DNA of 53,356 bases from JAGMXM01 sp964458325 (lineage in GTDB: Bacteria > Verrucomicrobiota > Verrucomicrobiia > Limisphaerales > UBA1319). Location of the stretch: positions 1 to 53,356 of the forward strand of contig CAYWIM010000023.1 in assembly GCA_964458325.1 (NCBI GenBank), written 5' to 3'. Positions 1 to 10,400 of the stretch are shown here, piece by piece. Each line of letters starts with the position of its first letter. Within the stretch, counting starts at the first letter, position 1. The notes under the pieces are model-generated. The model did no database searches, was not told where the DNA came from, and worked only from the letters and a program-made list of their open reading frames with translations. Both the position numbers and the translations under genes were made by a program.

Positions 1-435
1 GGCGACCGCCGCGATAAACTGGACTTTCTGGCTCATGCCCTTGCTGAGCGCCTCGATTTTGCGGTCCGCCCAGGCGGCCAGACCCAACCGATCCAGCCAG
101 GCGTCAATCTCCCGCGCCATTCGCCGCCCGCGTTTCAATTGCGCAATGAACTGGAGCTGATCGCGGACTTTCATTCGCCGATACAGCCCTCGCTCCTCCG
201 GCAGATACCCCATCCGCTCCGTGCAACCCCCGGGAGCGGAGCCGTCCAGCAGGCGGATCGAACCGGCATCGGGCAGGAGGATGTTCATGATCATCCGTAG
301 CGTGGTGGTTTTGCCCGAGCCGTTGGGCCCGATAAACCCGTAGATCGACCCGCGGGGCACGTCCAGGGTCAGATCGTCGACCGCCACCTGGGCGCCAAAC
401 GCCTTCGTCACTCCCCGCAGTTCCGCGGCATTCAT
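1..435 (-). CDS. ABC transporter ATP-binding protein (C-terminus beyond the window)
   Basis: Only the first 145 codons lie in the window, and the reading frame runs open to the left edge. The Walker A motif GPNGSGKTT is at residues 36-44 and the ABC signature LSKGM-SQKVQ at about 130-138. Between them, LPEERGLYRRM replaces the usual Q-loop region, a pattern typical of the NatA/YhaQ-like ATPases of ABC-2 exporters. The protein would be cytoplasmic and power a membrane permease, which must lie to the left. The start is the ATG whose reverse complement is at 433-435. No convincing ribosome binding site was seen. The fold is certain; the substrate cannot be told. Walker B and the H-loop lie outside the window. 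Confidence 0.9.
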   Translation of the reverse strand, partial: MNAAELRGVTKAFGAQVAVDDLTLDVPRGSIYGFIGPNGSGKTTTLRMIMNILLPDAGSIRLLDGSAPGGCTERMGYLPEERGLYRRMKVRDQLQFIAQLKRGRRMAREIDAWLDRLGLAAWADRKIEALSKGMSQKVQFIAAVA

Positions 436-574
436 CGCAACCGCCGTTCCAGGAAAAAGCCCGGCTCCCGCCCGGATCCCGGATGGCGAATGAGAGGCTT
501 TGTATCACGACCCGCTCCGGAGCGCGAGCGAAATAGGCCGGGCCCGGTTGGACACCGGAGGGGATGGGCAGGAT

Positions 575-2464
575 CTACGGAGTGCTAATACGATAGAACC
601 CGGCGGGATGGGTGGCGGGGAGATCGATCGAGACGGCGGTATTTGTCGGAACGGTTACCCCGAACAGTTTGGTCCAGGGCGCGTCATCCAGGGTCGATTT
701 GGCCAGGACGGAGTAGGTGGTCTCGGATTGCGTCTCCCAGCGGATGGTCAGTAGGCCGTTGGCAACGACGGGATTGACGGTCAATCGCGGCGGCGGCGCT
801 GGGGGTTGGAAGGGCAGCACATAGACCTGGAGGGTTTTGATGACGAAGCTGGCGGCATTGCGCGAGCTGGTCCAATCCGCATAGGCCCCCGCGTTGTTCC
901 CGATCCCGAGGTCGGCCGGCCCGCCCGCGCCGCCCCAGCCATTGAAGGCAAACAGGACTTGCCGAGCGTCATGGTTGTGGACCTGCATGCAGCCATAATT
1001 GCCCGAGATGGCGCCATCCCCCCAATCGTACGCGGTGCTGCTGGCGTTGGGCACCGCGGCGAGGTTGGCCGGGCTCGAATTTCCCGGCCAGAACTCGAGG
1101 TTGCCGCCCGTCAGGTTGGTGCCGCCGACGATGCTCGGGAGGCTGGAAACGACGTTCATGTTGGTGATGGGCATCTGGAAGAACGCGCCGTTGGAGGCGG
1201 TGGGCACGCCCAGCCAGTCCACGTTGGTCGTGAAGGGATCGCAGGATACCCAGATGAAATGCATCGGCGCTCCTGGCTTCTGGAGTTCGAGGTAGTAGGC
1301 CACCCGGGAAAAGCCGGCGATGTCGGCGCGCCGGTCGACGTCGTAGACGACGTTGGTGGCATAGCTGGGTTGGGTGGGAATATCGAGCGAATACAGCAGC
1401 GTGTAATCGACCGCCTCGGGCACATTGTTGGGAGCGCCCCGTCCGGCCATGGATTGAAACGTGGCTCTCGAGTCGGGAGCGATCGCCAGCCGATTGGCCG
1501 TGCGATCGCACACGCCGTTGACCGTCACGGTATGGAGAGTGAACGGTTGCTGGGGGGTGGTGTGAAGCGTCACGATGCGCTGGGTGGCCGCATCGAGGGA
1601 AGCGCCCAGGACCGCCACTCCGCCGTCGAGCGTGAAATGGTCAGCAGCAGCCGCGTCATCGGCCACCGGTTTGCTGAATACCACCGCGACGTTCGTCAGG
1701 CTGGCGGAGGGATGGATGCGCGCGATGGCCGGTGGGTTGGTGCTGCCCTCGGGGGTGAAGTGCCGGGTAATCATCTGGAACCAGTTCGTCGCCATCTTCT
1801 GGTAGCCGAGCTGGTTCGGATGCAGCTGGTCCGGCATGTCCGCCAGGGGCACCGCGCTTCGCAGATCATCGAAATACACCTCGCGTCCGAGCGCCCGCTG
1901 CCGATCCACCAGGCCGGGCAGGAAGGGATTAAACGTGGTTTGAATCCGGGTGTTGTGGGGCTCGCCGCGCTCGAGCAGGTTGGCGACGATGATTTTGGCG
2001 TAGGGACGGTGGGTGGCCATCCGGGTCACCAGGGCATCCAGGCGGTTCGTGGCGTGGGCGGTATCGTTGTTCTGGCCGTAATCGTTGGTGCCGATCAGCA
2101 GCAGAATGACATCCGGATCCGCGATCTGGGCAAATACGCTCTCGATGACCGCGTCGATCTGGTCAATGCGCCAGCCCGAGTGACCCTCATGATCCGGATC
2201 CAGCAGGGTGGGAGCGCTGTTGTCTTTCATGGTGCCTACGAAATCGACATGAAAGCCGGCGCGGGTGAGCAAATAGTAGAGCGGCAGACGGTAGCCGCCC
2301 GGCGACGAACTGCCGTATGTGATGGAATCGCCCAGCGGCAGGATGCGGATGGGCGGGGCGGCCAATGCGGGATGGGCGCTGGCGAGCATCCAGCCGGCCG
2401 CCCACAAGAGAAGCCCGAAGAATCCCTTCGAGCCGCCTCGAAAGTTCCGTGGTGATCTGCTCAT
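575..2464 (-). CDS. Secreted SGNH/GDSL hydrolase with Ig-like domain and C-terminal beta module
   Basis: A 629-residue exported protein. The signal peptide occupies about residues 1-36 and ends in ALA-A. The SGNH hydrolase domain follows (about 38-235): block I GDSITYG with nucleophile Ser47, block III GTND with Asn127, and block V DQLHP with Asp212 and His215. Next comes a Big_5/SbsA-like Ig domain with the phrase VVFSKPVADDAA, then a ~210-residue module identical in design to the five units of the protein encoded immediately upstream. The last ~70 residues are the usual verrucomicrobial C-terminal domain ending in FYRIS. The enzyme is probably an esterase acting on acetylated glycans outside the cell; the substrate is inferred. 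It starts 5 nt after the stop of the upstream gene, so the two are likely co-transcribed. An in-frame upstream extension exists, but only the chosen ATG gives a signal peptide. Confidence 0.88.
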   Translation of the reverse strand: MSRSPRNFRGGSKGFFGLLLWAAGWMLASAHPALAAPPIRILPLGDSITYGSSSPGGYRLPLYYLLTRAGFHVDFVGTMKDNSAPTLLDPDHEGHSGWRIDQIDAVIESVFAQIADPDVILLLIGTNDYGQNNDTAHATNRLDALVTRMATHRPYAKIIVANLLERGEPHNTRIQTTFNPFLPGLVDRQRALGREVYFDDLRSAVPLADMPDQLHPNQLGYQKMATNWFQMITRHFTPEGSTNPPAIARIHPSASLTNVAVVFSKPVADDAAAADHFTLDGGVAVLGASLDAATQRIVTLHTTPQQPFTLHTVTVNGVCDRTANRLAIAPDSRATFQSMAGRGAPNNVPEAVDYTLLYSLDIPTQPSYATNVVYDVDRRADIAGFSRVAYYLELQKPGAPMHFIWVSCDPFTTNVDWLGVPTASNGAFFQMPITNMNVVSSLPSIVGGTNLTGGNLEFWPGNSSPANLAAVPNASSTAYDWGDGAISGNYGCMQVHNHDARQVLFAFNGWGGAGGPADLGIGNNAGAYADWTSSRNAASFVIKTLQVYVLPFQPPAPPPRLTVNPVVANGLLTIRWETQSETTYSVLAKSTLDDAPWTKLFGVTVPTNTAVSIDLPATHPAGFYRISTP

Positions 2465-2469
2465 CCAGA

Positions 2470-5400
2470 TTACGGCAGGCGGACGCAGTAGAAACCGGTT
2501 CCGCTCAAGGCCTGTGTGTCGGTGAACGTGGCCGTGAGGCCGGTGGCGGTCACCTGGCCCACCTGGACCCACGGCGAGGCATCCAGGCTCTCTTTCCGGA
2601 GCACGAGATAAGTGAATCCAGGATTGGCGTCCCAACTGAACGAGAACGGGCCGGCGCCGGCATACCTGCCCGGGACGATATGGAAGGGCGGCTGTGTGGT
2701 TTCCACGGGCCGCACGTAGACCTGGAGGGTCTTGATGGTGTAGCTCCCGGCATTGGCCGCGAAGGTCCAGTCGGGATTGCCGGAGGGCTGGTTGCCGATG
2801 CCCAGGGCCACCGTGCCGCCAGCGCCGCCCCAGTTGTTGAAGGCAAACAGTACCTGGCTGGCCTCGGCATTATGGAGCTGCATCGAGCCGTGATAGCCCG
2901 TGGTGGCCGTGTCGCCCCAGTCGTAGAGCGTTTCGCTGGCATTGGGAACGCTCACCGCGTTGGGCGCGCTGTAATTGCCGGGCCAGAACTCGATGTTGCC
3001 GCCCTGCAGGTTGGCGCCCGGGGTGACGCTCGCCACGCTCGAGAACACATTCAGGTTGGCGACCGGCTGCTGGAAGAAGGCGTAGCTGCCCAGCGTCGGC
3101 ACGCCGATCTGGTTGATGTCGCTGGTGAACGGATCGAGCGAAGCCCAGAGGTACTCCAAGGGCCCGCCCGCCGTCGCGAGCTCGATGTAGTAGGCGATCC
3201 GGTTGAAGTTGGTGAAGTAGCTCCGCAGATCCACGTCGTACGCGATGCCGGCCGCGTAGTTCGCCGCCGTCGGAATCTCGATCGAGTACACCAACGCATA
3301 GTCCGACGCTTCGGCCACGTTGAGGATCGCGCCGCGGCCGCGCGCGGAGACAAACTCGATGCTGGAATTGGGGGCGATCGGCAGGTGACTGGCGGTGCGG
3401 TCGCGCACATCGTTCACCGTGACGGTGTAGCTCGCAGCCGGCTGCTGCGGGGAAGTCGTCAGCGTGACTGCCAGCTTGTTGATGGGATCCAGCACCGCGT
3501 CGAGCACGCTCACGCCGCCGTTGAGGGCGAAGTGAGCCGGGTCGGCTGCGCTATCGTCCAACGCTTTGCTGAACGCAAGAACCAGGTTCGTGCCGCCCAC
3601 CATGCCGGTCGCGCCAGCCAGGACCGGCGGATTGTTGGCGCCGCCTGCGGGCAGCACATATACCTCCAGGGCCCTCACGTCATAGCTGCCGGCATTGGCG
3701 GCGAAGGTCCAGTCGGGATTGCCTGCGGGCTGGTTGCCGATGCCCAACGCCACCGTGCCGCCGGAGCCTCCCCAGTTGTTGAAGGCGAACAACACCTGGC
3801 CCGCCTCAGCATTGTGGATCTGCATCGAGCCATGGGTGCCCGTGCCCGACATCGTGTCGCCCCAGTCGTACAGAGAATCACTGGCGCCGGGCACAGCGAG
3901 CGTGTTGGGAGCGCTGTAGTCGGAAGGCCAGAACTCGATGTTGCCCCCCTGCAGATGGGCGCCATTGACGATGCCCGACACGCTGGAGAGCACGTTCATG
4001 TTGGCGACCGGCTGCTGGAAAACGGCACCGCTGGGAAGCGTCGGCACGCCGATCTGGTTCACATCCGCCGTCAGCGGATCCATCGAGACCCACATGAAGT
4101 GCAGCGGCCCGCCCGGCTTCCGCAGCTCGAGGTAATAGGCCACGCGGCTGAAGTTCGGGTAGTGCGCCCGCAGATCGACCCCGTAGCCGACGCCGGCGGC
4201 ATAGTTGGCCGCGGCGGGGATGTCGAGGGCGTATACCAGGGCGTAGTCGGCGGCTTCCGGCACATTGTGGTATGCGCCCCGCTCCTCCAAGGCGGACATG
4301 AACGTGATTGTGGTCGCGGCCAAGGGCGTGTGCCGGGCCGTGCGGTTGCGCACGCCGTTGATCGTCAGGGTGTAGAGCGTGGCGGGCTGCTGCGGGGCGG
4401 TGGTGAGGGTGACGCTGAGCTTGGTGACGGGATCGGGCACGGCGCTGAGGACCGTGAGGCCGCCGGAGAACGAGTAGAAGCCGACGTTGGTGGCGCTGTC
4501 GTCGACCGGTTGGTTGAACGTCAGGACCACGTTGGTCCATCCGGCCTGGCTGGCCACGCCGGTCAGGACCGGGGGCGGATCGCCATCGGGCATGACCCAC
4601 ACCTGGAGGTTTTTCACGGTGTAGTTCGCCGCGTTGTAGGAGAAGGTATAGTCGGGATTGCCGGTGGGCTGGTTGCCGATGCCGACGTCCACGGGGCTGC
4701 CGTTGCCGCCCCACCGGTTGAAGGCGAACACCACCTGGCCGGCCTCGGCGTTGTGGATCTGCATCGAGCCGTAGTTGCCCGAGGACGTGATGCTGTCGCC
4801 CCAGTCATACAGGGACTCGCTGGCATTGGGGACGCCGGCGGCGTTCGGGGCGCTGTAATTGCTCCCCCAGAACTCCATGTTCCCCCCTTGCAGGTTGGTC
4901 CCCTGGACGATGCCGGGCACGCTCGAGAACACATTCATGTTGAACACCGGCTGCTGGAAGATGGCGCCGCTGGGCGCCGTCGGCACGCCAATCAGGTTGA
5001 CGTCGTACACGAACGGATCCATCGAGACCCAGACGTACTGCAGCGGCCCGCCCGGTTTCTGCAGCTCCATGTAATACGCGACGCGGGAGAACGCGGGGAA
5101 GTCGCCGCGCCGGTCCAGGTCATAGGTGATGCTCGAGGAGTAGTTCGGATTGTTTGGAATCGTGAGCGAATACACCAGGGCGTAATTGTTCGCTTCCGCC
5201 ACATTGTTGAGCACGCCCGGCCCCGGCGAGGATTGGAACGTCGCCGTGGTGTTGGGCGCGATGGGTGTGTGGGCGCTGGTGCGGTCCCGCACCCCGGTCA
5301 CGGTCACCGCATAGGTCGTGGCGGGCTGCTGGGGCGTTGTGGTCAGGGTCACTACGAGTTTGGTCACGGGATCCAGGGCGGCCCCGAGCACGCTCAAGCC

Positions 5401-7176
5401 GCCGCCCAACACATAATGGACGGTATTGGTGGCATCGTCTTCCAAGGCTTTGCTGAAGGTCAGGACCACATTGGTCCAGCCGCCCTGGCCGACGGCGCTG
5501 GCCAGCTCGGGCGGCTGGGCGGGGCCGGCCGGCAGCGCGAATACCTGGAGCGTCTTGACCGCGTAGCTGGCGGCATTGGCCGCGAAGGTCCAGTCCGGGT
5601 GGCCGGCGGGCTGGTTGCCGATCCCCAGGCCCACGACGCCGCTCGCGCCGCCCCAGCGGCTGAAGGCGAACAGCACCTGGCCGGCCTCCGCATTGTGAAG
5701 CTGCATCGATCCGTGGTTGCCCGAGGTCCCCCTGGTGTCGCCCCAGTCCAGGAGCGAGGCGTTGGCATTGGGCACGCCGAGAGCATTGGGCGCGCTGTAG
5801 TTGTAAGGCCAAAACTCGATGTTGCCCCCTTGCAGATTCGTGCCTTGGACGATGCCGGCGACGCTCGAAAGGACGTTCATGTTGGCGACCGGCTGCTGGA
5901 ACACGGCGCCGCTGGACACGGTGGGCACGCCGATCTGGTTGACATCGCTGGTGACTGGATCCATCGAAACCCAGATGAAGTTCAACGGCCCGCCCGGTTT
6001 CTGAAGCTCGAGGTAATAGCCCACCCGGCTGAAACTCGGGTGGTAGGCCCGCAGGTCCAGACTGTAGTTGACGCTCGCCGCGTAATTCGCCGAATCAGGG
6101 ATGTCCAGCGAGTATACCAGCGCGTAGTCGCTTGCCTCCGGGACGTTGGCGAACGTGCCGCGCCCGGCGGGCGTGGAGATGAAAGTCGCGGTCGAGTTGG
6201 CCGGGAGCGGCAGATGGGCGGGCGTCCGGTCGCGCAGGTCGTTGACGGTCACGGTATAAGCCGTTGAGGGCTGTTGGGGCGAGGTCGTCAGTGTGACCAC
6301 GAGCTTGGAAACGGGATCCAGCGTCGCGCTCAGGACATCGACGCCGCCATCCACAGAGTAATGGGCCGCGTTGGACGCGCTGTCGTCCAGGGCCTTGCTG
6401 AAGGTGAGGATGATGTTGGTCCAGCCGTCCGCATGGGCGGCGCCGGCCAGGGCCGGGGGATTGTTGTCCGTCGACAGGACGAACACCTGGAGGGTCTTGA
6501 CGGTGTAGCCGGCGGCATTCTGGGCGGAGGTCCAATCCGCATTCGGACTGCCGGGGCGATTGCCAATGCCGACGTCCGCCGTGCCGCCGGTGCCGCCCCA
6601 GCGGTTGAAGGCCAGCAGCACCTGGCTCGCCTCGCTGTTGTGGATCTGCATGCTGCCATACGTCCCGCTGGTCGACCGCGTGTCACCCCAGTCATTGTTG
6701 GCGTCGCTGGCATTGGGCACGCTCACCGCGTTGGGCGCGGAGTAATTGTTCGGCCAGAACTCGATATTGCCTCCCTGCAGCTGGACGCCTTCGACGATGC
6801 TGGCCACGCTCGAGAACACATTCATGTTGGCGACCGGCTGCTGAAAGACGGCGCCGCTGAAGGCCGCGGGCACGCCAATCCGGCCCACGTCGGCCGTGGG
6901 CGCGTCGAACGAAACCCAGACATAGCTCAGGGGGCTGCCCGGGGATTGGAGCTCAAGGTAATACGCGACGCGCGTGAAATTCGGGTAGTACGCGTGCAGG
7001 TCGATGTCGTACAGGACAGCCGAGGGGTAGCTGGGCGTGTTGGGGATATCGAGCGAATAGACCAACGAGTAGCTGGCCGCCTCGGCGACATTGCTCAGGG
7101 CGCCGCGATTGGCGGCTTGAGCCGCCCCCGCATCCAGCACCATCACGAGCCCAAAGATGATACAACGAATTTTCAT
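2470..7176 (-). CDS. Giant secreted protein with five tandem beta modules alternating with Ig-like domains
   Basis: A 1568-residue protein. Signal peptide at residues 1-22 (MKIRCIIFGL onward, ending AQA). Five units with a period of about 312-318 residues begin near residues 27, 338, 657, 969 and 1283. Each has a ~205-residue module recognisable by NVxEAxxYALVYSLDIP, RVAYYLEL, WVSMDP, IGVPT, FQQPVxNMNV, GGNIEFW, SAPN, YDWGD, GSMQIHN, FAFNxWGG, GIGNQP and KTLQV. The first four are followed by a Big_5-like Ig domain (LTFSKALDDSA, VVTLTTSPQQP, YTVTVNxVRDRT). Residues ~1495-1568 form the phylum-type C-terminal domain. I recall similar modules at the ends of secreted planctomycete and verrucomicrobial enzymes, which suggests carbohydrate or surface binding; that role is inference. 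No catalytic domain is visible. The chosen ATG, rather than M1 or M22 of the longer frame, gives the best signal peptide. Confidence 0.85.
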   Translation of the reverse strand: MKIRCIIFGLVMVLDAGAAQAANRGALSNVAEAASYSLVYSLDIPNTPSYPSAVLYDIDLHAYYPNFTRVAYYLELQSPGSPLSYVWVSFDAPTADVGRIGVPAAFSGAVFQQPVANMNVFSSVASIVEGVQLQGGNIEFWPNNYSAPNAVSVPNASDANNDWGDTRSTSGTYGSMQIHNSEASQVLLAFNRWGGTGGTADVGIGNRPGSPNADWTSAQNAAGYTVKTLQVFVLSTDNNPPALAGAAHADGWTNIILTFSKALDDSASNAAHYSVDGGVDVLSATLDPVSKLVVTLTTSPQQPSTAYTVTVNDLRDRTPAHLPLPANSTATFISTPAGRGTFANVPEASDYALVYSLDIPDSANYAASVNYSLDLRAYHPSFSRVGYYLELQKPGGPLNFIWVSMDPVTSDVNQIGVPTVSSGAVFQQPVANMNVLSSVAGIVQGTNLQGGNIEFWPYNYSAPNALGVPNANASLLDWGDTRGTSGNHGSMQLHNAEAGQVLFAFSRWGGASGVVGLGIGNQPAGHPDWTFAANAASYAVKTLQVFALPAGPAQPPELASAVGQGGWTNVVLTFSKALEDDATNTVHYVLGGGLSVLGAALDPVTKLVVTLTTTPQQPATTYAVTVTGVRDRTSAHTPIAPNTTATFQSSPGPGVLNNVAEANNYALVYSLTIPNNPNYSSSITYDLDRRGDFPAFSRVAYYMELQKPGGPLQYVWVSMDPFVYDVNLIGVPTAPSGAIFQQPVFNMNVFSSVPGIVQGTNLQGGNMEFWGSNYSAPNAAGVPNASESLYDWGDSITSSGNYGSMQIHNAEAGQVVFAFNRWGGNGSPVDVGIGNQPTGNPDYTFSYNAANYTVKNLQVWVMPDGDPPPVLTGVASQAGWTNVVLTFNQPVDDSATNVGFYSFSGGLTVLSAVPDPVTKLSVTLTTAPQQPATLYTLTINGVRNRTARHTPLAATTITFMSALEERGAYHNVPEAADYALVYALDIPAAANYAAGVGYGVDLRAHYPNFSRVAYYLELRKPGGPLHFMWVSMDPLTADVNQIGVPTLPSGAVFQQPVANMNVLSSVSGIVNGAHLQGGNIEFWPSDYSAPNTLAVPGASDSLYDWGDTMSGTGTHGSMQIHNAEAGQVLFAFNNWGGSGGTVALGIGNQPAGNPDWTFAANAGSYDVRALEVYVLPAGGANNPPVLAGATGMVGGTNLVLAFSKALDDSAADPAHFALNGGVSVLDAVLDPINKLAVTLTTSPQQPAASYTVTVNDVRDRTASHLPIAPNSSIEFVSARGRGAILNVAEASDYALVYSIEIPTAANYAAGIAYDVDLRSYFTNFNRIAYYIELATAGGPLEYLWASLDPFTSDINQIGVPTLGSYAFFQQPVANLNVFSSVASVTPGANLQGGNIEFWPGNYSAPNAVSVPNASETLYDWGDTATTGYHGSMQLHNAEASQVLFAFNNWGGAGGTVALGIGNQPSGNPDWTFAANAGSYTIKTLQVYVRPVETTQPPFHIVPGRYAGAGPFSFSWDANPGFTYLVLRKESLDASPWVQVGQVTATGLTATFTDTQALSGTGFYCVRLP
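2700..7110 (-). repeat. Five ~940-bp tandem coding repeats
   Basis: The five units of the upstream gene are also repeated at DNA level, with starts near 7095, 6160, 5205, 4268 and 3325 and periods of 935-955 bp. Phrases such as the antisense of GGCTGGTTGCCGAT and TTCGAGTTCTGGCC recur in each unit. This stretch is prone to unequal recombination and to collapse during short-read assembly. A sixth, more diverged copy of the module lies at about 820-1430 in the neighbouring SGNH gene. Confidence 0.85.
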
Positions 7177-7457
7177 GATATGAATTGTTGCCGACAAGAT
7201 CATGACATGAAGAATCGGTTCGGGAAAGTCAACTGGAATACCTATCGGATTACAATGGGGTCGCATCTATATATTTGACAATTGAGGCAGGGGATGAGGG
7301 AGATGCGCCGCACGACACGCCAACATTGCTGGAATGCTGGAAGAGCCAAAGGTGTTGTCGTCCGATCCAATTCTGGCCATGATTGGCTGCTTGGTCGCGG
7401 GGCTTTTCAGGGATTGGATGGAGGTGGCGGCACGACAGAATGCGATGGGGGTTGTTG

Positions 7458-10400
7458 ATGAAGATGTGGGATGCAAGGGGTGTGATGCGGGCCTGGCCGG
7501 GTTGGAGGCCGGGCATTGGGCTTGCCATGTTGGCCCTGTGCGGCGCGGGAGGCATTCATGCCGAGGCGATTCTCGAGTGGACCGGCAATGCCAGCAGCAG
7601 CTGGGATCTGGGGGGCTCGCTGAACTGGCGGGCGGGAACCGTGCCTGCCGCCTTTACGAACGGCGCGTCCGTCCTTTTCAGCGACGGTGCGGCAGGATCC
7701 GGATCGATCCGGCTGGCCGACGCGCTCGAGCCGGCGTCCGTGACTGTGAGCAACCGGGTGAAGGCCTACCGTTTGGACGGCCCGGGGTATGTCCGCGGCA
7801 GCGCGTGGACCAAGCTGGGGCCGGGCCATCTGGCAGTGGCGCCGGGAACAATGTTCGCGACGAGCGGCAACTTCGGCCTCGGAGGGGGCTTGACCATCAT
7901 CGAGGGCAGCCTCCTCCGAACGAATTTCGTTGGGGGCGAGCTATGGATAGGGCACAGGGCCGAGAGCCCTGCGGCTCTGATCCTGACCAACGCAATCGTG
8001 CGCGTATCCTCCTGGGTGGCGGTGGGGCGCGGGAACGGAACAGCGGGCCATGCGTCTCGGGCCGCGCTCCACGATTCGACACTGCTCTGCAACAACGCCG
8101 CCTTGGGATACTGGGCGAACATCGCCGGCAATTTACAGAGCCCCACCCTGACGCTCGAGGGCGCTTCGAGGCTGGTCAACACCGGCGGCATCGGCTTCAA
8201 CTTGAGTGAAAGCAGCGGCTCCTCTTCGACGGTTGCGATTCGCGATGCCTCCTGGATCTACTCGGCCAGCCGCGTTTTGCTGGGCATGCAACCGGGCGCG
8301 ACTGGGGCGCTGGTCATCGCCGGCTCGGGCGCGATGACCAACGGCGGCTACGCGTCGGTTGGCGCGGCTGGTGTAGGGCATGCTACGCTCGAGGACAACG
8401 CCGTCTGGCAGTCGCTGGGGGACTTCAATGTGGCGGATACCGAGGGGAGCCAGGGCACACTCGAGATCCTGGACTCAGCCTTTCTCCGGATCGATACGCT
8501 GTATGTGGGCAAAGCCCCTCACTCGACCGGAACCGTCTTCCAGTCGGGCGGCACCGTCCTGCGCAATGCCGGGGGCGACTGGCGGATCGGCGGCAACGCG
8601 CGGGGCGGGGCGAACCAAGTCGGAATCTATTTTCTCTCCAACGGCGTTTTCAACACGTCCGGGGCCAATCTCCAGGTGGGCGCGCATGGCGCCGGATATT
8701 TCAACCAGAGCGGCGGGACGGCTGCCGTAAGTGCGTGGCCGTCGATTGGCCGTTTTGCGGGGGGGGTAGGCCATCTGAATGTTTCGGGCGGCACGTTCCA
8801 TGCCAGCGGCGCCGCCAACGCCCTCATCGTGGGAGAGGCTGGGACGGGCACGCTGACCGTCAGCGGCAAGGGGGTTGTCGATGTCGCCAATGTCTTGCGC
8901 ATCGGGCAGGAGCCCGGGGCTTCGGGGACCGTGAACCTGAATGGCGGGACCCTTTTGGCCAAACGGGTCGCGAGCCCGAACTCGGCCGCATCGAGCACAT
9001 TCCATTTCAACGGCGGGACATTGAAGGCAGCGGCCGGAGCGGCCGGCCCTTTCCTGGGCGGGCTCTCCGCCGCGGTGGTCCAGAGCGGCGGGTGCATCAT
9101 CGACAGCGGCACGAACGTCATCACAATTGACCAGGACCTGCTCGATGGCGGGGGCGATGGGGGCCTGCAAAAACTCGGCTCCGGCTCGCTGATTTTGGCG
9201 GGCGACCTCGATTACACGGGCCCGACCGCTGTCAGCCAGGGCGCGCTGATTGTGACGGCGCCGGCCTCCTTTGCCAGTTCCGGCTGCGTCGTCGCAGCGG
9301 GAGCGGCTTTGGGAGTGCGGATCACCGCGGCTGATTCGCAGCTTGGGATCCCGAGCCTTACATTCCCGGCGGGCGGCTCCTCGCTCCGCCTCGATTTCGC
9401 GGGGTTCGGCGGCCAGAGTCGCCCCCCGCTCTCGGTTGCCGCGCTGAACATACACGGCCCCGTCGTCATTGACATCGCCGGTGCGAACTTCCCAGCCGGA
9501 CAGGTCCCGCTGCTCGAGTGGGGCGCGCGCGCGGGTGTGGGCGATTTCCGGCTGGGATCGCTCCCCCGCGGCATGGAGGCTCGCCTGATCGAGAATGCAG
9601 GCAACAAGTCCGTTGACTTGTTGGTGACTGTCGCCCCATCCGCTCTTCCCTGGCAGCTCCAACAAGCTCCGATCATGACCGATTGGGCGCAGCAGGTGGA
9701 CCCGGAGCACCCTTGGCCGGAATACCCGCGTCCGCAGATGCAGCGCGCGAGCTGGCTCAACCTCAACGGCGTCTGGCAATGGCAGCCCGGCTCGGCTGGA
9801 GATCCGGTCCCGACTCATGTCCTTTCGGGAAGCATCCTGGTCCCGTTCTGCATGGAGTCGGCGATCTCGGGCGTCATGGAACGGCACGATCGCGCGTGGT
9901 ACCAGCTCGCCTTCACGGTTCCCTCCGCCTGGGCCGGCCAGCGCGTGCTCCTGCACTTCGATGCCGTGGACTGGGAGTGCGAGCCTTTCCTCAATGGCGT
10001 CAGCCTCGGGATTCACCGCGGCGGGTATGATCCGTTTACATTCGACATCACGCCTTATCTGGCCGGCGTGGGGCCGCAAACCCTTACGGTCCGCGTCTAT
10101 GATCCGACGGATGCCGGCGGCAGCCCGATCGTCGTGCCGCTGGGCAAGCAGCGGCTGGATCCCGGCGGGATCTGGTACACTGCCTGCTCGGGCATCTGGC
10201 AAACCGTTTGGCTCGAGCCGGTGCCGGCCACGAGCATTTCCAATATCCGCATGGCGCCGGATATTGACGCGCAATCGCTCGAGCTGAGCGTCACGGTTGC
10301 CGGGCCGGCTGACGGCGTGACGGTTACCGCGGATGCTTTCGATGGCACGAACCGGGTCGCATCGGCCACCGGTGTTCCGGGGACGGACTTCAGCCTGGGC

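Noticed and set aside
806..2455. 549-codon plus-strand frame opposite the SGNH hydrolase gene
   Set aside because: Antisense shadow. The minus strand has the complete catalytic blocks and a signal peptide.
2700..7110. Regular repeats considered as a CRISPR array
   Set aside because: The period is ~940 bp and the units are coding; no short direct repeats with unique spacers are present.
2365..7278. Very long plus-strand open frames (1300 and 334 codons) opposite the tandem-module gene
   Set aside because: They are antisense shadows. High GC at the third codon position of the real gene suppresses stop codons. The translations are repetitive only because the real gene is, and lack signal peptides and known motifs.
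7260..7303. TTGACA at 7275-7280 as the promoter of the GH2 gene
   Set aside because: No acceptable -10 box at 16-18 nt; the downstream sequence is G-rich.
8475..10274. 599-codon minus-strand frame inside the GH2 gene
   Set aside because: Arg/Asp/Gly-rich antisense translation with no domain; the plus strand encodes clear GH2 and beta-helix sequence.
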